Shown: positions 16,507 through 24,139 of the stretch, in pieces | Layout: each line of letters begins with the position of its first letter | How positions within the stretch are numbered: the stretch's first letter is position 1 | From: Myxococcales bacterium | Lineage (GTDB): Bacteria; Myxococcota_A; Polyangia; Palsa-1104 | DNA: 32,530 nt | Assembly (NCBI GenBank): GCA_003153195.1 | Contig: PLXG01000505.1 | Coordinates: 1 to 32,530 of the forward strand | Reading direction: 5' to 3' | Notes under the pieces: model-generated | Told to the model about the DNA's origin: nothing | What the model saw: the letters and a program-made list of their open reading frames with translations, nothing else | Databases searched by the model: none | Made by a program: the position numbers and the translations under genes

Positions 16507-18092
16507 GGCGTCTCCTCGAGCGCATCGAGGATCGGATTCAAATAGTCCGCGGATTTTTCAATCACGCCAGCCAGCCCGCGCCCGCCGAGCTCAGGCCGCT
16601 TCACGTCCGCGAACGCGCCACGGGCGATGGCCGACCACATTCCTTCTTTCTCTACGTCGCCGAGAAGCGCGTGCGCTTCGCTCAAAACCTGTTTGGCCCG
16701 CGCCACCACCCGGCCTTGCGGATTCCAAAGCAGCTCCTCTGAAAAATGGCGTGCAGCGTTGAACACGTAGTCCGCACCTTTGAGCGCGACGAAGCGATCT
16801 TGCAACAGCGGCGTGTGGATCGACTCGGTCATCATGCCGAGAAGCTCGATGGACTGCTCGGTCGCCACGCCCACCAAATCGAAAAGCCCGTCCACACGAT
16901 GCGACCAGAAGATATCGCCCGACTTGTGCTTCGTCGACGGCATCCATTTGATCGGATGTTTAGGAAAAATCTGTCTGACGAGTTGCGCCTGCGCCATTTC
17001 CATCAAAAACGAATCTTCGATGCCCTTGTCGATCTCGAAGGCATGGCCCAAGCCCATCTGCTGATCGGGCAGGCCGGCCATGCGCGCGAACGCTTCGTTG
17101 ATGAACTGCGAAGCGATGACGGTGTGCGCGCTGTCCACCGCGTCGGCGGTGGTGAGATAATTGTCTTCGCCGGTGTTGATGATGATTCCGGCGCGCGCGA
17201 TGATCCTCCGCGAGAAATACTGATCGCACAGCGTGCGGCGCGGGTTGATATCGCGAAACAAAATTCCGTACATCGCGTCGTTGAGCAGCATGTCGAGACG
17301 CTCGACGGCGCCCAGATAGGCGATCTCCGGCATGCATAATCCCGACGAGTAGTTCACCTGCATGAGATAGCGACCTAGCTTCTCTTGCTCTTCGTCGAGC
17401 GCGGCGCGCACGATCTTGAAATTTTCCTGCGTGGCCCAGGTGCCGCCGAATCCCTCGGTGGTGGCGCCGTAGGGCACATAGTCGATCAGCGATTGTGCCG
17501 TCGAGCGAATGACCGCGATGATGTCGGCGCCGGCCTGCGCCGCAGCGCGCGCCTGCTCGGCATCGTCATAGATGTTGCCGGTGGCGACGATCAAATATTT
17601 CCAAGGCGTGGGTCCAGTGCCGAGACGAGCGCGACTCTGCTCGCGCGTGCGCCGCGCCTCATCGATGCGCACGATGGCCGCTTTGGTAAAAGGTGCGAGC
17701 GCCGCTGCCAGCTGCGCCGAAGAGTGAGTGATGGCTGGGAGATCGCCTGAGCCAAACGCGATTCGTTCCGCGGCCTCTTGCGGATCTTTAGCGCCGGACA
17801 ACATTTGCGCCGCAATCAGCGACGCTGCGCCGCGACCAATCATCTTCGCCGCCACGATTCGTTCGACGCAGCGATTGACCAGCGGTACACCGCTCTCATC
17901 GGCGCCGTCGACGCCGTACGCGCGCAACACGGTGCGTTCGATCGAGACGGTGGTGTGCTCGTCGATGAATTGGTGCACGCCGTCGGCCACGCGCCCAGCG
18001 CGAGCGCGACATTCGGCGACAATCGCGTCATCTATCGGAAGCGGATGCACGCCCGGAGAATAGCCAATAAGTGCGCGCGGAGCAAAGCGCAC
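16503..18092 (-). CDS. kamD: Lysine 5,6-aminomutase alpha subunit
   Basis: 529 residues, close to the roughly 515 of Clostridium KamD. The family start region VHQFIDEHTTVSIERTVLR is followed by the TIM-barrel core with TGNIYDDAEQARAAAQAGAD and TEGFGGTWATQENFKIVR, then MQVNYSSGLCMPEIAYLGA and the C-terminal MPSTKHKSGDIFWSHRVDG. The alpha subunit houses the substrate and anchors PLP while KamE supplies B12. The listed start is GTG at 18092; a GTG 14 codons later (18050) would better match the family N-terminus, and neither has a convincing ribosome site. It lies 32 bases after the VOC gene and overlaps kamE by 4 bases. No kamA (lysine 2,3-aminomutase) or kdd is in the window. Confidence 0.9.
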   Translation of the reverse strand: MRFAPRALIGYSPGVHPLPIDDAIVAECRARAGRVADGVHQFIDEHTTVSIERTVLRAYGVDGADESGVPLVNRCVERIVAAKMIGRGAASLIAAQMLSGAKDPQEAAERIAFGSGDLPAITHSSAQLAAALAPFTKAAIVRIDEARRTREQSRARLGTGPTPWKYLIVATGNIYDDAEQARAAAQAGADIIAVIRSTAQSLIDYVPYGATTEGFGGTWATQENFKIVRAALDEEQEKLGRYLMQVNYSSGLCMPEIAYLGAVERLDMLLNDAMYGILFRDINPRRTLCDQYFSRRIIARAGIIINTGEDNYLTTADAVDSAHTVIASQFINEAFARMAGLPDQQMGLGHAFEIDKGIEDSFLMEMAQAQLVRQIFPKHPIKWMPSTKHKSGDIFWSHRVDGLFDLVGVATEQSIELLGMMTESIHTPLLQDRFVALKGADYVFNAARHFSEELLWNPQGRVVARAKQVLSEAHALLGDVEKEGMWSAIARGAFADVKRPELGGRGLAGVIEKSADYLNPILDALEETP

Positions 18093-18124
18093 TCCCCGGG
18101 GGGCGAAACGGTTCGAAGGGTTGG

Positions 18125-18469
18125 TTAACGCGCTTCGGCGGCTTCGAGCGCGTTCCCGTCGGGATCGTAGAAGCGCAGCACGCGTACGCTCTTGCCCTCT
18201 TCGATCTCACCGTCGACGCGCGCGCCCGCTTGCACCAGTCGTGCGCGTAAGAGCTCGAGGTCGGGGCATTCGAACGTGGCGGACGGTCCGCCCTTTCCGG
18301 CGAGTTCCGGCTTTCGACGCAGCAAAAGCGCAACTCCACCATCGGTAAGATAGGCGACCCAGCCGGCTTGATCGTTGGCGTGCCGCTCTTTCAGTCCGAG
18401 CACTTCGCCATAAAAGCGTTTGGCGATGGCGAGATCAGTCACTGGATAGACCAGCGCCGAGATGCGCAT
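18125..18469 (-). CDS. VOC (glyoxalase/bleomycin-resistance) family protein
   Basis: 114 residues from the ATG at 18469. A longer upstream frame exists but it only overlays the glycosylase gene; the short start overlaps the glycosylase TGA by one base (TGATG). The fold signature is clear: ALVYPVTDLAIAKRFYGEVL, GWVAYLTDGGVALLL, TFECPDLELLRARLVQAGA and RVLRFYDPDGNALEAAEAR, the paired beta-alpha-beta-beta-beta units of a single-domain VOC protein with the terminal Glu in NALE as a probable metal ligand. The reaction is unknown: such proteins include methylmalonyl-CoA epimerases, dioxygenases and lactoylglutathione lyases. Location directly before kamD hints at a role with CoA or amino-acid intermediates, but that is weak. 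Confidence 0.8.
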   Translation of the reverse strand: MRISALVYPVTDLAIAKRFYGEVLGLKERHANDQAGWVAYLTDGGVALLLRRKPELAGKGGPSATFECPDLELLRARLVQAGARVDGEIEEGKSVRVLRFYDPDGNALEAAEAR

Positions 18470-19221
18470 CAGCTGCGAGTTCGCGGCAGACCGAGGCGAT
18501 CCATCTCGGCCATCACCAGCTGCAGGTCGGCCCACACTTCGCGTTTCGCGCTCGGGTTGCGCAGCAGATACGCCGGATGAAACGTGGGCATGAGTGGAAT
18601 GCCTTCGTACGACTGAAAACGTCCGCGCATCTTGCTGATCGGCGCATCGGATCGCAGAAGACACTGGGCGGCGAACTTGCCCAAGCAAACCATCATCCGC
18701 GGACGAATCGCCGCCAGCTGCTTTTTCAAAAACGGCTCGCACTCGGCGATCTCATCCGACTCAGGATTACGATTTCCCGGCGGGCGACACTTCAAGATGT
18801 TGCAGATATAGACATCTTCGCGCGAAAGTCCCATCGCCAAAATCATTTTGGTCAGGAGCTGTCCGGCGGCGCCGACAAACGGCTCGCCCGTCGCATCTTC
18901 GTCCGCCCCCGGCGCTTCGCCAATGAACACCAGCGATGCTTCCGGATTGCCGACGCCGAAGACGATGTTCTTTCGCGTGCCGCTGAGCTTGCAACGCGTG
19001 CACTCGCCGAGCTCGTCGCGCACTTGCGTGAGCGTCATAGAGGAAGGCTCACGTATGACTGCCGAAGGCACCGACGCAAGAGTGGGTACGGAAGCGACTG
19101 GGCGCGCTTCCACCTTTTTCGCAGCGCTACGCAGCACGCCTCGCACGCCTCCGCGCTCGAGCCACAGCAGTCGTTCTTTCACCGCGCGGGCAGCCGCCAG
19201 CAGATCGTCTTGATCGCTCAT
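18469..19221 (-). CDS. Family 4 uracil-DNA glycosylase ([4Fe-4S])
   Basis: 250 residues. The catalytic domain spans about 65-245, with an N-terminal extension of about 60 low-complexity residues. Four Cys fit the iron-sulfur ligands of family 4 enzymes: C74 and C77 (GECTRCK), C145 ([10 protein letters not shown]) and C161 (AECEPF). The water-activating motif is GEAPGADED (about 101-109) and the uracil-pocket motif is HPAYLLR. It removes uracil from DNA, starting base-excision repair; the type is common in archaea, actinobacteria and deltaproteobacteria. It overlaps coaBC upstream by 4 bases and the VOC gene downstream by one base, so it belongs to the same transcript although the functions appear unrelated. 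Confidence 0.9.
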   Translation of the reverse strand: MSDQDDLLAAARAVKERLLWLERGGVRGVLRSAAKKVEARPVASVPTLASVPSAVIREPSSMTLTQVRDELGECTRCKLSGTRKNIVFGVGNPEASLVFIGEAPGADEDATGEPFVGAAGQLLTKMILAMGLSREDVYICNILKCRPPGNRNPESDEIAECEPFLKKQLAAIRPRMMVCLGKFAAQCLLRSDAPISKMRGRFQSYEGIPLMPTFHPAYLLRNPSAKREVWADLQLVMAEMDRLGLPRTRS

Positions 19222-20438
19222 GCGCTCTTCACCAGCGATCGCACGCGATCAAGTAGACGATGGGCCACTTCATCTTTTGAGAGCAGAGGAAGTCGATCGA
19301 CGCCGCCTTCGCTCACCAGCATCACGCGATTGGTATCGGTGCCGAATCCGGAGCCGGCTTCGCTCACATCGTTGGCCACGATCAGATCGCAATGCTTGCG
19401 CGCCAGTTTTTCGCGCGCGTGACGTTCGACGTCAGTGGTTTCCGCGGCGAATCCGACCAGCACCGGGCGAACGCGACCAAACTTCCGCACGCCCAGCTCA
19501 GCGAGAATATCTGGATTCGCTTGCAGCTCGAGCGACGACGCAGCGCCCTGCTTCTTAATCTTTTGCAGTGCGACTTGCGCCGGTCGATGATCCGCCACCG
19601 CCGCCGCTTTGAAGATTGCCGATTGTACGTCGGCGCGACTCATCACCGCATCGCGCATCTCGACGGCGCTTTCGATGTTGATGCGCTCCACGCCCGCTGG
19701 TGTCGCAAGCTCTGACGGACCCGAAATCAAAACCACCTTGGCGCCGCGCGCCGCCGCCGCTTTGGCGATGGCAAAACCCATTTTCCCCGTCGAGCGATTG
19801 CCGATGAAGCGCACTGGATCGATCGCTTCGCGCGTCGATCCCGCGGTCACCAGCACCGAAAGTCCGGCCCAATCTTGCGTCACCGTTTGCGTTTCGCCGA
19901 GCACAGTGGCGCAGCCCGCCGCAATCTCCGATGGCTCAGCCATTCGGCCCGCGCCCACCCAACCGCATGCCAAATCTCCCGCGTCGGGACCGATCATCCG
20001 TACGCCGCGCCCGCGCAAAGTCTGAATGTGCACCTGCGTGGCCGGATGCTGCCACATGTTCACGTTCATCGACGGAGCCAGCACCAAAGGTGCGCGACAC
20101 GCGAGCGCCACGGTGGTGAGCAGATCGTTCGCCATTCCCAGCGCCAGACGCGCGACCAGATCCGCCGTCGCCGGCGCCACCACGAAAAGCTCGCTGCGAT
20201 CGGCGAGATCGATGTGCGAGATGGTCGACTCCTGCTGGAGATCGAAGGTGTCCACGCCGACCGGATGGTGCGAAAGAGTTTGCAACGTGAGCGGCGTGAT
20301 GAACTTCTGCGCCGCCGCGGTCATGACCACGCGCACTTCCGCGCCGGCTTTCGAAAGCTCGCGCACCAGCTCCGCGGCTTTGTAGGCAGCGATGCCGCCG
20401 CCCACACCGAGAAGGACCTGTCGACCTGCGAGACTCAC
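19218..20438 (-). CDS. coaBC: Bifunctional phosphopantothenoylcysteine synthetase/decarboxylase
   Basis: 406 residues, the same length as the E. coli enzyme. The N-terminal decarboxylase (CoaC, about 1-190) shows [20 protein letters not shown], the active His of ISHIDLAD, the PxMNxxMW motif as APSMNVNMW, and the Cys loop [13 protein letters not shown]. The C-terminal synthetase (CoaB, about 191-406) shows [30 protein letters not shown] and the KIKK lysine segment. It converts 4'-phosphopantothenate plus cysteine to 4'-phosphopantetheine on the route to coenzyme A. The start is GTG at 20438. It leads the tight minus-strand run down to kal-kce, whose last steps consume acetyl-CoA. Divergent from the tRNA-Leu gene. 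Confidence 0.95.
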   Translation of the reverse strand: MSLAGRQVLLGVGGGIAAYKAAELVRELSKAGAEVRVVMTAAAQKFITPLTLQTLSHHPVGVDTFDLQQESTISHIDLADRSELFVVAPATADLVARLALGMANDLLTTVALACRAPLVLAPSMNVNMWQHPATQVHIQTLRGRGVRMIGPDAGDLACGWVGAGRMAEPSEIAAGCATVLGETQTVTQDWAGLSVLVTAGSTREAIDPVRFIGNRSTGKMGFAIAKAAAARGAKVVLISGPSELATPAGVERINIESAVEMRDAVMSRADVQSAIFKAAAVADHRPAQVALQKIKKQGAASSLELQANPDILAELGVRKFGRVRPVLVGFAAETTDVERHAREKLARKHCDLIVANDVSEAGSGFGTDTNRVMLVSEGGVDRLPLLSKDEVAHRLLDRVRSLVKSA

Positions 20439-20557
20439 GGAGCAAAAACTAGCACAGATCGCGGGCCCACATGGACCTCTTCAAGGGCCCGTTTGCACAG
20501 CCTAAAGCGCTCCTCATGACAATCGGCCGCGAACCTGATACCAGTTACGAGCAGCCC

Positions 20558-20641
20558 GCCGGGGTGGCGAAATTGGTAGACGCAGAGGACTTAAAATCCT
20601 CAGATCGAAAGGTCATACGGGTTCAATTCCCGTCCTCGGCA
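20558..20641 (+). tRNA. tRNA-Leu, anticodon UAA
   Basis: A complete class II cloverleaf: acceptor GCCGGGG pairs with CCTCGGC, the D arm contains AATTGGTAGA, the anticodon stem GAGGA/TCCTC encloses loop CTTAAAA (anticodon TAA), a long variable arm (GATC/GGTC stem) follows, and the T arm ACGGG-TTCAATT-CCCGT is perfect. Discriminator A at 20641 is followed by CCG, so the full CCA is not encoded. Its 3' end is the attachment site of the adjoining island. Confidence 0.95.
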
Positions 20642-20642
20642 C
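20618..20642 (+). repeat. Attachment site within tRNA-Leu (attL-like)
   Basis: 25 bases ending one base past the tRNA, with core TTCAATTCCCGTCCTCGGC, identical to 22325-22349. They cover the T arm and the 3' acceptor strand, the usual crossover region for tRNA-targeting integrases. Confidence 0.9.
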
Positions 20643-20653
20643 CGGTTAACTTT

Positions 20654-21172
20654 TTAGAATCCTTTTCCTTCACTCGTTGAAACTGCGGTTTGTGCCACGT
20701 TTGTGCCACGGGCTCTCTCTTTGACGGACGCGCGACAACCGAGCAGGTGCAAAATCCGATCGTCTGGATCTTGCGGGCCTGCGACCGAGCACAACTCCGG
20801 CGGAAGCGGCCGATGAGGCGCCGCTGCGACGTGGACGTAAAGCATCGTCTCGTCGATCCGGCCGTGGCCCATCCATGCCTGCAAGCGCCACGGGTTCACG
20901 CCGAGTAACGCAGCGTGTGTGCCGAACGAGTGCCGTAACGAATGCCAACCACGCTCCGGCAAACCGGCCCGCCGAAAGACGCGGCAGATCTCGCTACTGG
21001 TCTGCCCATCGGTAAGTGGGCTGCCATCGAGGTTTCCGATCGCAGCCGATCTTGGAATGATTTCTGTCGACCACGACGTCGTTGGACGATGCGGCCGATG
21101 GGCGCGGGCTAATGCGTCCAATTCGCCGATTACGGCGAAAGGAGCCGTCCGTCGCCGGTTGGTTTCGCACAT
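20654..21172 (-). pseudogene. Tyrosine recombinase (integrase), N-terminally truncated
   Basis: An open frame of 172 residues matches only the C-terminal catalytic half of a phage-type integrase. GWHSLRHSFGTH gives the HxxR box, MGHGRIDETMLYVHV gives the second His/Gly box and the nucleophilic Tyr, and a tail with RGTNVAQT ends 12 bases from the tRNA. The first catalytic Arg and the SAM-like core-binding domain are missing. The frame starts with MCETNRRRTAPFAVIGELDA, which normally lies mid-protein, and the sequence above 21172 does not continue the family. An intact integrase is about 350-400 residues, so more than half is lost. Orientation toward the tRNA is the norm for integrases of tRNA-targeting islands. 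Confidence 0.8.
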
Positions 21173-21363
21173 CCACTTGGAGTTTCAGCACTTACGCGAA
21201 TGATCCAGGTGGGGATCATTTCACGACGCCGCTCGGCGAGACATTCACTGCCGAGACGGTCGACATTCCAGCGGACTCCACAAACGCAACGCCGGGCAGT
21301 TTGCACTTCGAGAATCTGCGCCTCGGTGCGTACCTCGAGTTTCAATTCGATCTCGGCCAGTAG
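21173..21363 (+). pseudogene. Possible C-terminal fragment of an unidentified protein
   Basis: Right where integrase similarity ends, the plus strand reads about 60 coding-like residues to a stop at 21361-21363 (FSTYANDPGGDHFTTPLGET and later SLHFENLRLGAYLEFQFDLG). The only upstream ATGs lie over the integrase on the other strand, so this looks like the 3' end of a gene whose 5' part was lost in the same rearrangement. Function unknown. The following 21364-21490 holds no gene. Confidence 0.3.
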
Positions 21364-21490
21364 GAGTGGTCACACGTCGGCGCCGCTAGATGGGAGCTCT
21401 ACTAGTCAAGCCGGCACCCCGACGGCATACGCTCAAAGTGCCACCGGGCTTGGGAAGCGTGTTTAATTGTTAAATTCGCGTGCGCAAAAG

Positions 21491-21516
21491 CATCTATGGT
21501 AATATTGCCATAGATG
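21491..21516 (+). promoter_or_regulatory. Operator-like palindrome covering the toxin start codon
   Basis: CATCTATGG (21491-21499) and CCATAGATG (21508-21516) are exact complements around an AT-rich centre containing AATATT; 24 of 26 positions are symmetric. The ATG of the toxin-like gene (21514-21516) is the last triplet of the palindrome. TAATAT (21500-21505) is a good -10 hexamer and would place the transcription start within a few bases of the ATG. No ribosome-binding site is seen. Probable autoregulatory operator on a leaderless message (inference). Confidence 0.6.
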
Positions 21517-21810
21517 AAGGCCCGACTGGTTTTTCATGAAAAGCGACTGCTGCTGTCCGAAGCGGGCGCGGTCGGGATCGCTGAGATCAAAGTTTGGGAG
21601 GTGCCAAGATCGGCGCACTATCTGAACGGACGGAAATTTTCACTCTTTTTTGTCGTTGGTGGCGAAGTCGTTGTTGGAATCGACAATCACAAGCCGAAAG
21701 GGCCGCACCTTCACATCGGGGGCCAGGAGTTGCCGTTTCGCCACGAGAGCGATGAGCAACTACTCGACGATTTTTGGATGCTGATCAGAAAGGCGGGATT
21801 CGAGCCATGA
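21514..21810 (+). CDS. TumE/DUF6516-family toxin-like protein
   Basis: 98 residues. The pattern MKARLVFHEKRLLLSEAGAV, then AHYLNGRKFSLFFVVGGE, VVGIDNHKPKGPHLHIGG, and a last helix DEQLLDDFWMLIRKAGF fits the DUF6516 family, now named after the toxin TumE, a small alpha/beta protein encoded just before an HVO_A0114-type DNA-binding protein. HLHI and the preceding DNHK/KGPH stretch are the likely active residues. The stop overlaps the next start (ATGA), as is usual for toxin-antitoxin operons. It sits in a tRNA-targeted island, where such modules are common. The mechanism of toxicity is not deducible here. Assignment is from remembered family patterns, without a profile search. Confidence 0.7.
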   Translation: MKARLVFHEKRLLLSEAGAVGIAEIKVWEVPRSAHYLNGRKFSLFFVVGGEVVVGIDNHKPKGPHLHIGGQELPFRHESDEQLLDDFWMLIRKAGFEP

Positions 21811-22163
21811 AACTGAAAAGAGTGCGTCTCACGGTCGAGCCGTTTCGGCAAACTTCGGCGCGCTGGAAGCGAGCGCTCAAGGGCAAGGCGGCAGCGAGTG
21901 AGTCCGTGATCTCGGTATCGAGCTGGCAGGTGCTGGGCAGAGTTCTTTCGCCCTCGCGACTCGAGATTTTGGCGAGCATTCCGACGCTCAAGCCGAAGTC
22001 GATTGCCGAGCTTGCGCGCAAACTGAAACGCGACTTCAAGAACGTGCATTCCGATTTGAAGTTTCTCGCCGATCTCGGACTCGTCGAATTGAAAGAGTCC
22101 GGCAAGACGCTGGTACCGCTCGCGCGCTGGAGCGGTATCGACGTAGACCTCGCGGCGGCGTAG
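21807..22163 (+). CDS. HVO_A0114-family winged-helix DNA-binding protein, probable antitoxin/autoregulator
   Basis: 118 residues from the ATG at 21807 overlapping the toxin stop; an in-frame start at 21774 lies inside the toxin gene and is less likely. The C-terminal half is a winged helix-turn-helix (LSPSRLEILASIPTLKPKSI, then AELARKLKRDFKNVHSDLKF and LADLGLVELKESGKTLVPL). The first 50 residues (VRLTVEPFRQTSARWKRALK) probably make up the toxin-contact part. By family precedent it would neutralise the partner and repress the operon through an inverted repeat; the palindrome at 21491-21516 is the obvious candidate. It ends 4 bases before a repeat of the integrase-tail sequence. Confidence 0.7.
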   Translation: MKLKRVRLTVEPFRQTSARWKRALKGKAAASESVISVSSWQVLGRVLSPSRLEILASIPTLKPKSIAELARKLKRDFKNVHSDLKFLADLGLVELKESGKTLVPLARWSGIDVDLAAA

Positions 22164-22166
22164 TTC

Positions 22167-22186
22167 TGTGCCACGGTTGTGCCACG
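22167..22186 (-). repeat. Repeat of the integrase-tail sequence, TGTGCCACG doublet
   Basis: TGTGCCACGGTTGTGCCACG here matches 19 of 20 bases of 20691-20710, which encodes the RGTNVAQ tail of the truncated integrase. A third, looser copy (17 of 20) is at 22409-22428. On the minus strand it reads RGTTVAQ. It is probably the remnant of another integrase end. Confidence 0.5.
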
Positions 22187-22324
22187 AGCTCGTGGTTTGA
22201 GACTTCCCAGCGTGGTACGACGCGGCGTGAAGCGGAAACAAACGAAACCCACTTTCCCGTCGGAGATGACTCGAAAAGCGAGCAAGCCAGCGTCGCGCTT
22301 CAAATTGTCATCGTCGACTTTAGG

Positions 22325-22349
22325 CGGGTTCAATTCCCGTCCTCGGCAC
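22325..22349 (+). repeat. Distal attachment-site copy (attR-like)
   Basis: A perfect 25-bp direct repeat of the 3' end of the tRNA-Leu gene (20618-20642), in the same orientation; no further tRNA structure is present upstream of it. It marks the far end of the 1.7-kb island. Confidence 0.9.
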
Positions 22350-22350
22350 T

Positions 22351-22480
22351 TTAGATTCCCGAAGAAGTTCCAGCTGCTCCGTTTACCTCCATTTCTTCTG
22401 CAGCGCTTTTTGCCACGTATTTGCCACGCGCGCCGAGCATTTGCCAAAGCGCGGCGATCTGGATCGGTCAAGTTCGCTCC
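22351..22480 (-). pseudogene. Second integrase C-terminal tail
   Basis: Directly after the distal attachment copy, on the minus strand, a frame ends at a TAA (22353-22351) and reads ARGKYVAKSAAEEMEVNG before it, the same RGxxVAx tail as the truncated integrase beside the tRNA. Spacing from the att copy (about 60 bases) resembles that of the first integrase (about 50). Further upstream the frame is not integrase-like, so this is only a stub. The remaining 22481-22728 holds no gene I can support. Confidence 0.5.
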
Positions 22481-22728
22481 GCAAGCGAGGATCTTAGGTG
22501 GCACCTCGCCGAAACAGATCGGTCGGTCCAGTCGATTTTTCGATCCGTGAAAGAGGCGTTCGAAGCGCTCGAGCGCGCTCCGAACGGAGACATTCGGTCC
22601 CGTTCGCCCCCCCGAGTTCGGCGTCGCTCGACCCCAGTGGCTTCGGCCCCGTTACCTAATCTCCTGTGTTCAAAGTACTTCCGCACAATGGCGCACCCCT
22701 TGCTCTATGAAGAGGAATGGAGAATCGC

Positions 22729-24075
22729 ATGAGGGCGACGATCGGTTGGGCACAACGGCGAAATCGGGCGAGGATCCGTGAGTGTGTTTGGCTGGCTCTC
22801 GTGAGCGCGGTGGCTGCCTGCGGAGAGCCGGAACTCGCCGACGACGGAGGCCTCGATCCATCCGTCCTCAGTTCGGACGGAAAAGCCGACGGAGTCGCTA
22901 ACACGCTACAGAACTTTGGAACGTTTACGCTCGGGAAGGATGGCAAACCTATTGCCATCGCGCTCACTCCGGCCCCGTCCCAAGACGAGCCGTACAAGGA
23001 TTTCTTCTCCTGCCAACTCCAACCTTTTGTGGACACGACCTGTCGGGTGGGCCAAATGATCCTCGATCCTCGCGGGACATCGCAATTTCGCGTTCAGATC
23101 GACTGCAAGGGGGGACCTCTTCATTTCTTTATTCAGAGTAACAAGAGCGGAACGTCGACCACTCTTGGGCAGGTCACGAATGGCTCCCTAACACACAATC
23201 TCTCTGCGGACCCAGACGAGACCTTCCGACTATTGGTGAGACCTAGCATCAACAGCTGGGCTGCTGCGAGCTGCAGCGTCTACATCCAAGACGCCGCGAT
23301 TGAGCTGTGCCAGCCCGGAAGTCCCTGCACTTCGACGACGGCCACTGCGTGTGGAGGCGCAACGCTCTGTTCTGGGATAACGCAAGCTTGTGTCGCTGAC
23401 CCTCAGACCTGTACGGGAGATACGCAAAACTGCTCAGGCGTCTGCCTAGACTACTGTGGCCCCGAATGGCATGCGTGCACAGGGAGCCAAACATGGTCGC
23501 ATTTCTACTGCCAATGTCGTGACCAACTCGATTGTCACGACACCCTCTGTCCCTTCAACTACTACTGCAACTCCTTGGGTGGTTGTAGCTATAACAACCC
23601 GGACGTCGGAGAGTGCTTCTCCGGCGGCACCCACATCGCGACGCCTAGTGGGGAGCGGAACATCGAAGACATACAAACCGGCGACTTCGTATACAGCTAC
23701 GATCCCGCTCGCGGCGGCGTCGCACTCGGACGAGTCGTGAAAACCTTCGTTCACCCCGATTCTGAAACGGGAACTGTAAAAACGCAGGGCGGTGCGGTGC
23801 TGAGGACCACGGCGAACCATCCCTTCTTCAAGCTCGGCGCGGACTACGGTGAGGGTGCCGATCGACTCATGTCGACTCCGTTTGAGCTCGATATTACTCG
23901 GGCGGACATGCTCTCGCAGAGCGACACGCTTCTGACTCTTGACCGCGGTGGAGTCTTCCCTCAGGCGGTCGCGAGCGCCTTCTTGTCGATTGGCAGCCAA
24001 GAGACCGTCTACAACTTCACTGTCGAGCCTTATCACACCTACTTTGCCGAAGGCGTCCTCGTCCACAACAAATAG
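22729..24075 (+). CDS. Lipoprotein with C-terminal Hint (hedgehog/intein) autoprocessing domain
   Basis: 448 residues from the ATG at 22729, preferred over 22717 because GGAG lies 6 bases upstream. The signal peptide ends with lipobox AVAAC. Residues about 40-195 look like a beta-rich domain with scattered Cys. Residues about 200-295 are Cys-rich (about 20 Cys). A Hint domain starts at Cys296 (CFSGGTHIATPSGERNIEDI), has the block-B TANHPFF, and ends with the F/G blocks (VYNFTVEPYHTYFAEGVLV) and the terminal HNK. Splice-type residues (first Cys, TxxH, last His-Asn) are all present, so self-cleavage at Cys296 is plausible. Only one residue follows the Asn, so nothing is spliced on the C side. 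This would release or relink the lipoprotein half, as in Hedgehog or A-type bacterial intein-like proteins. Confidence 0.8.
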   Translation: MRATIGWAQRRNRARIRECVWLALVSAVAACGEPELADDGGLDPSVLSSDGKADGVANTLQNFGTFTLGKDGKPIAIALTPAPSQDEPYKDFFSCQLQPFVDTTCRVGQMILDPRGTSQFRVQIDCKGGPLHFFIQSNKSGTSTTLGQVTNGSLTHNLSADPDETFRLLVRPSINSWAAASCSVYIQDAAIELCQPGSPCTSTTATACGGATLCSGITQACVADPQTCTGDTQNCSGVCLDYCGPEWHACTGSQTWSHFYCQCRDQLDCHDTLCPFNYYCNSLGGCSYNNPDVGECFSGGTHIATPSGERNIEDIQTGDFVYSYDPARGGVALGRVVKTFVHPDSETGTVKTQGGAVLRTTANHPFFKLGADYGEGADRLMSTPFELDITRADMLSQSDTLLTLDRGGVFPQAVASAFLSIGSQETVYNFTVEPYHTYFAEGVLVHNK

Positions 24076-24139
24076 TTTCGATCGGCATTTGAGCTGAGAA
24101 GCAGAAAAAAAGAACAGTCAATCAATCTCGGAGCCCTGC

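Larger units (their letters stand above)
20618..22349 (+). mobile_element. Small tRNA-Leu-targeted integrated island
   Basis: A 1.7-kb segment lies between two perfect 25-bp copies of the tRNA-Leu 3' end. It holds a 5'-truncated tyrosine recombinase directly beside the tRNA, an unidentified ORF fragment, a toxin-antitoxin-like pair and an extra copy of an integrase-tail sequence. This is the standard layout of an element integrated at a tRNA. The integrase is too short to be active, so it should now be immobile. Confidence 0.8.

Noticed and set aside
18470-18742. N-terminal extension of the VOC gene by 91 codons
   Set aside because: It overlays the uracil glycosylase coding sequence in another frame; the ATG at 18469 gives the complete VOC fold and a coupled TGATG junction.
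20480-20557. Specific -35/-10 boxes for the tRNA-Leu gene
   Set aside because: Only poor matches with wrong spacing were found (for example TTGCAC with an 18-base gap to TGACAA), too weak to list.
22100-22165. A third att copy expected before the integrase-tail repeat at 22167
   Set aside because: No match to the tRNA-Leu 3' end was found there; the region is the end of the DNA-binding gene, so only two att copies are claimed.
22179-22550. Plus-strand 123-codon frame across the distal att copy
   Set aside because: Basic low-complexity sequence spanning tRNA-derived repeat and integrase stub; no family resemblance.
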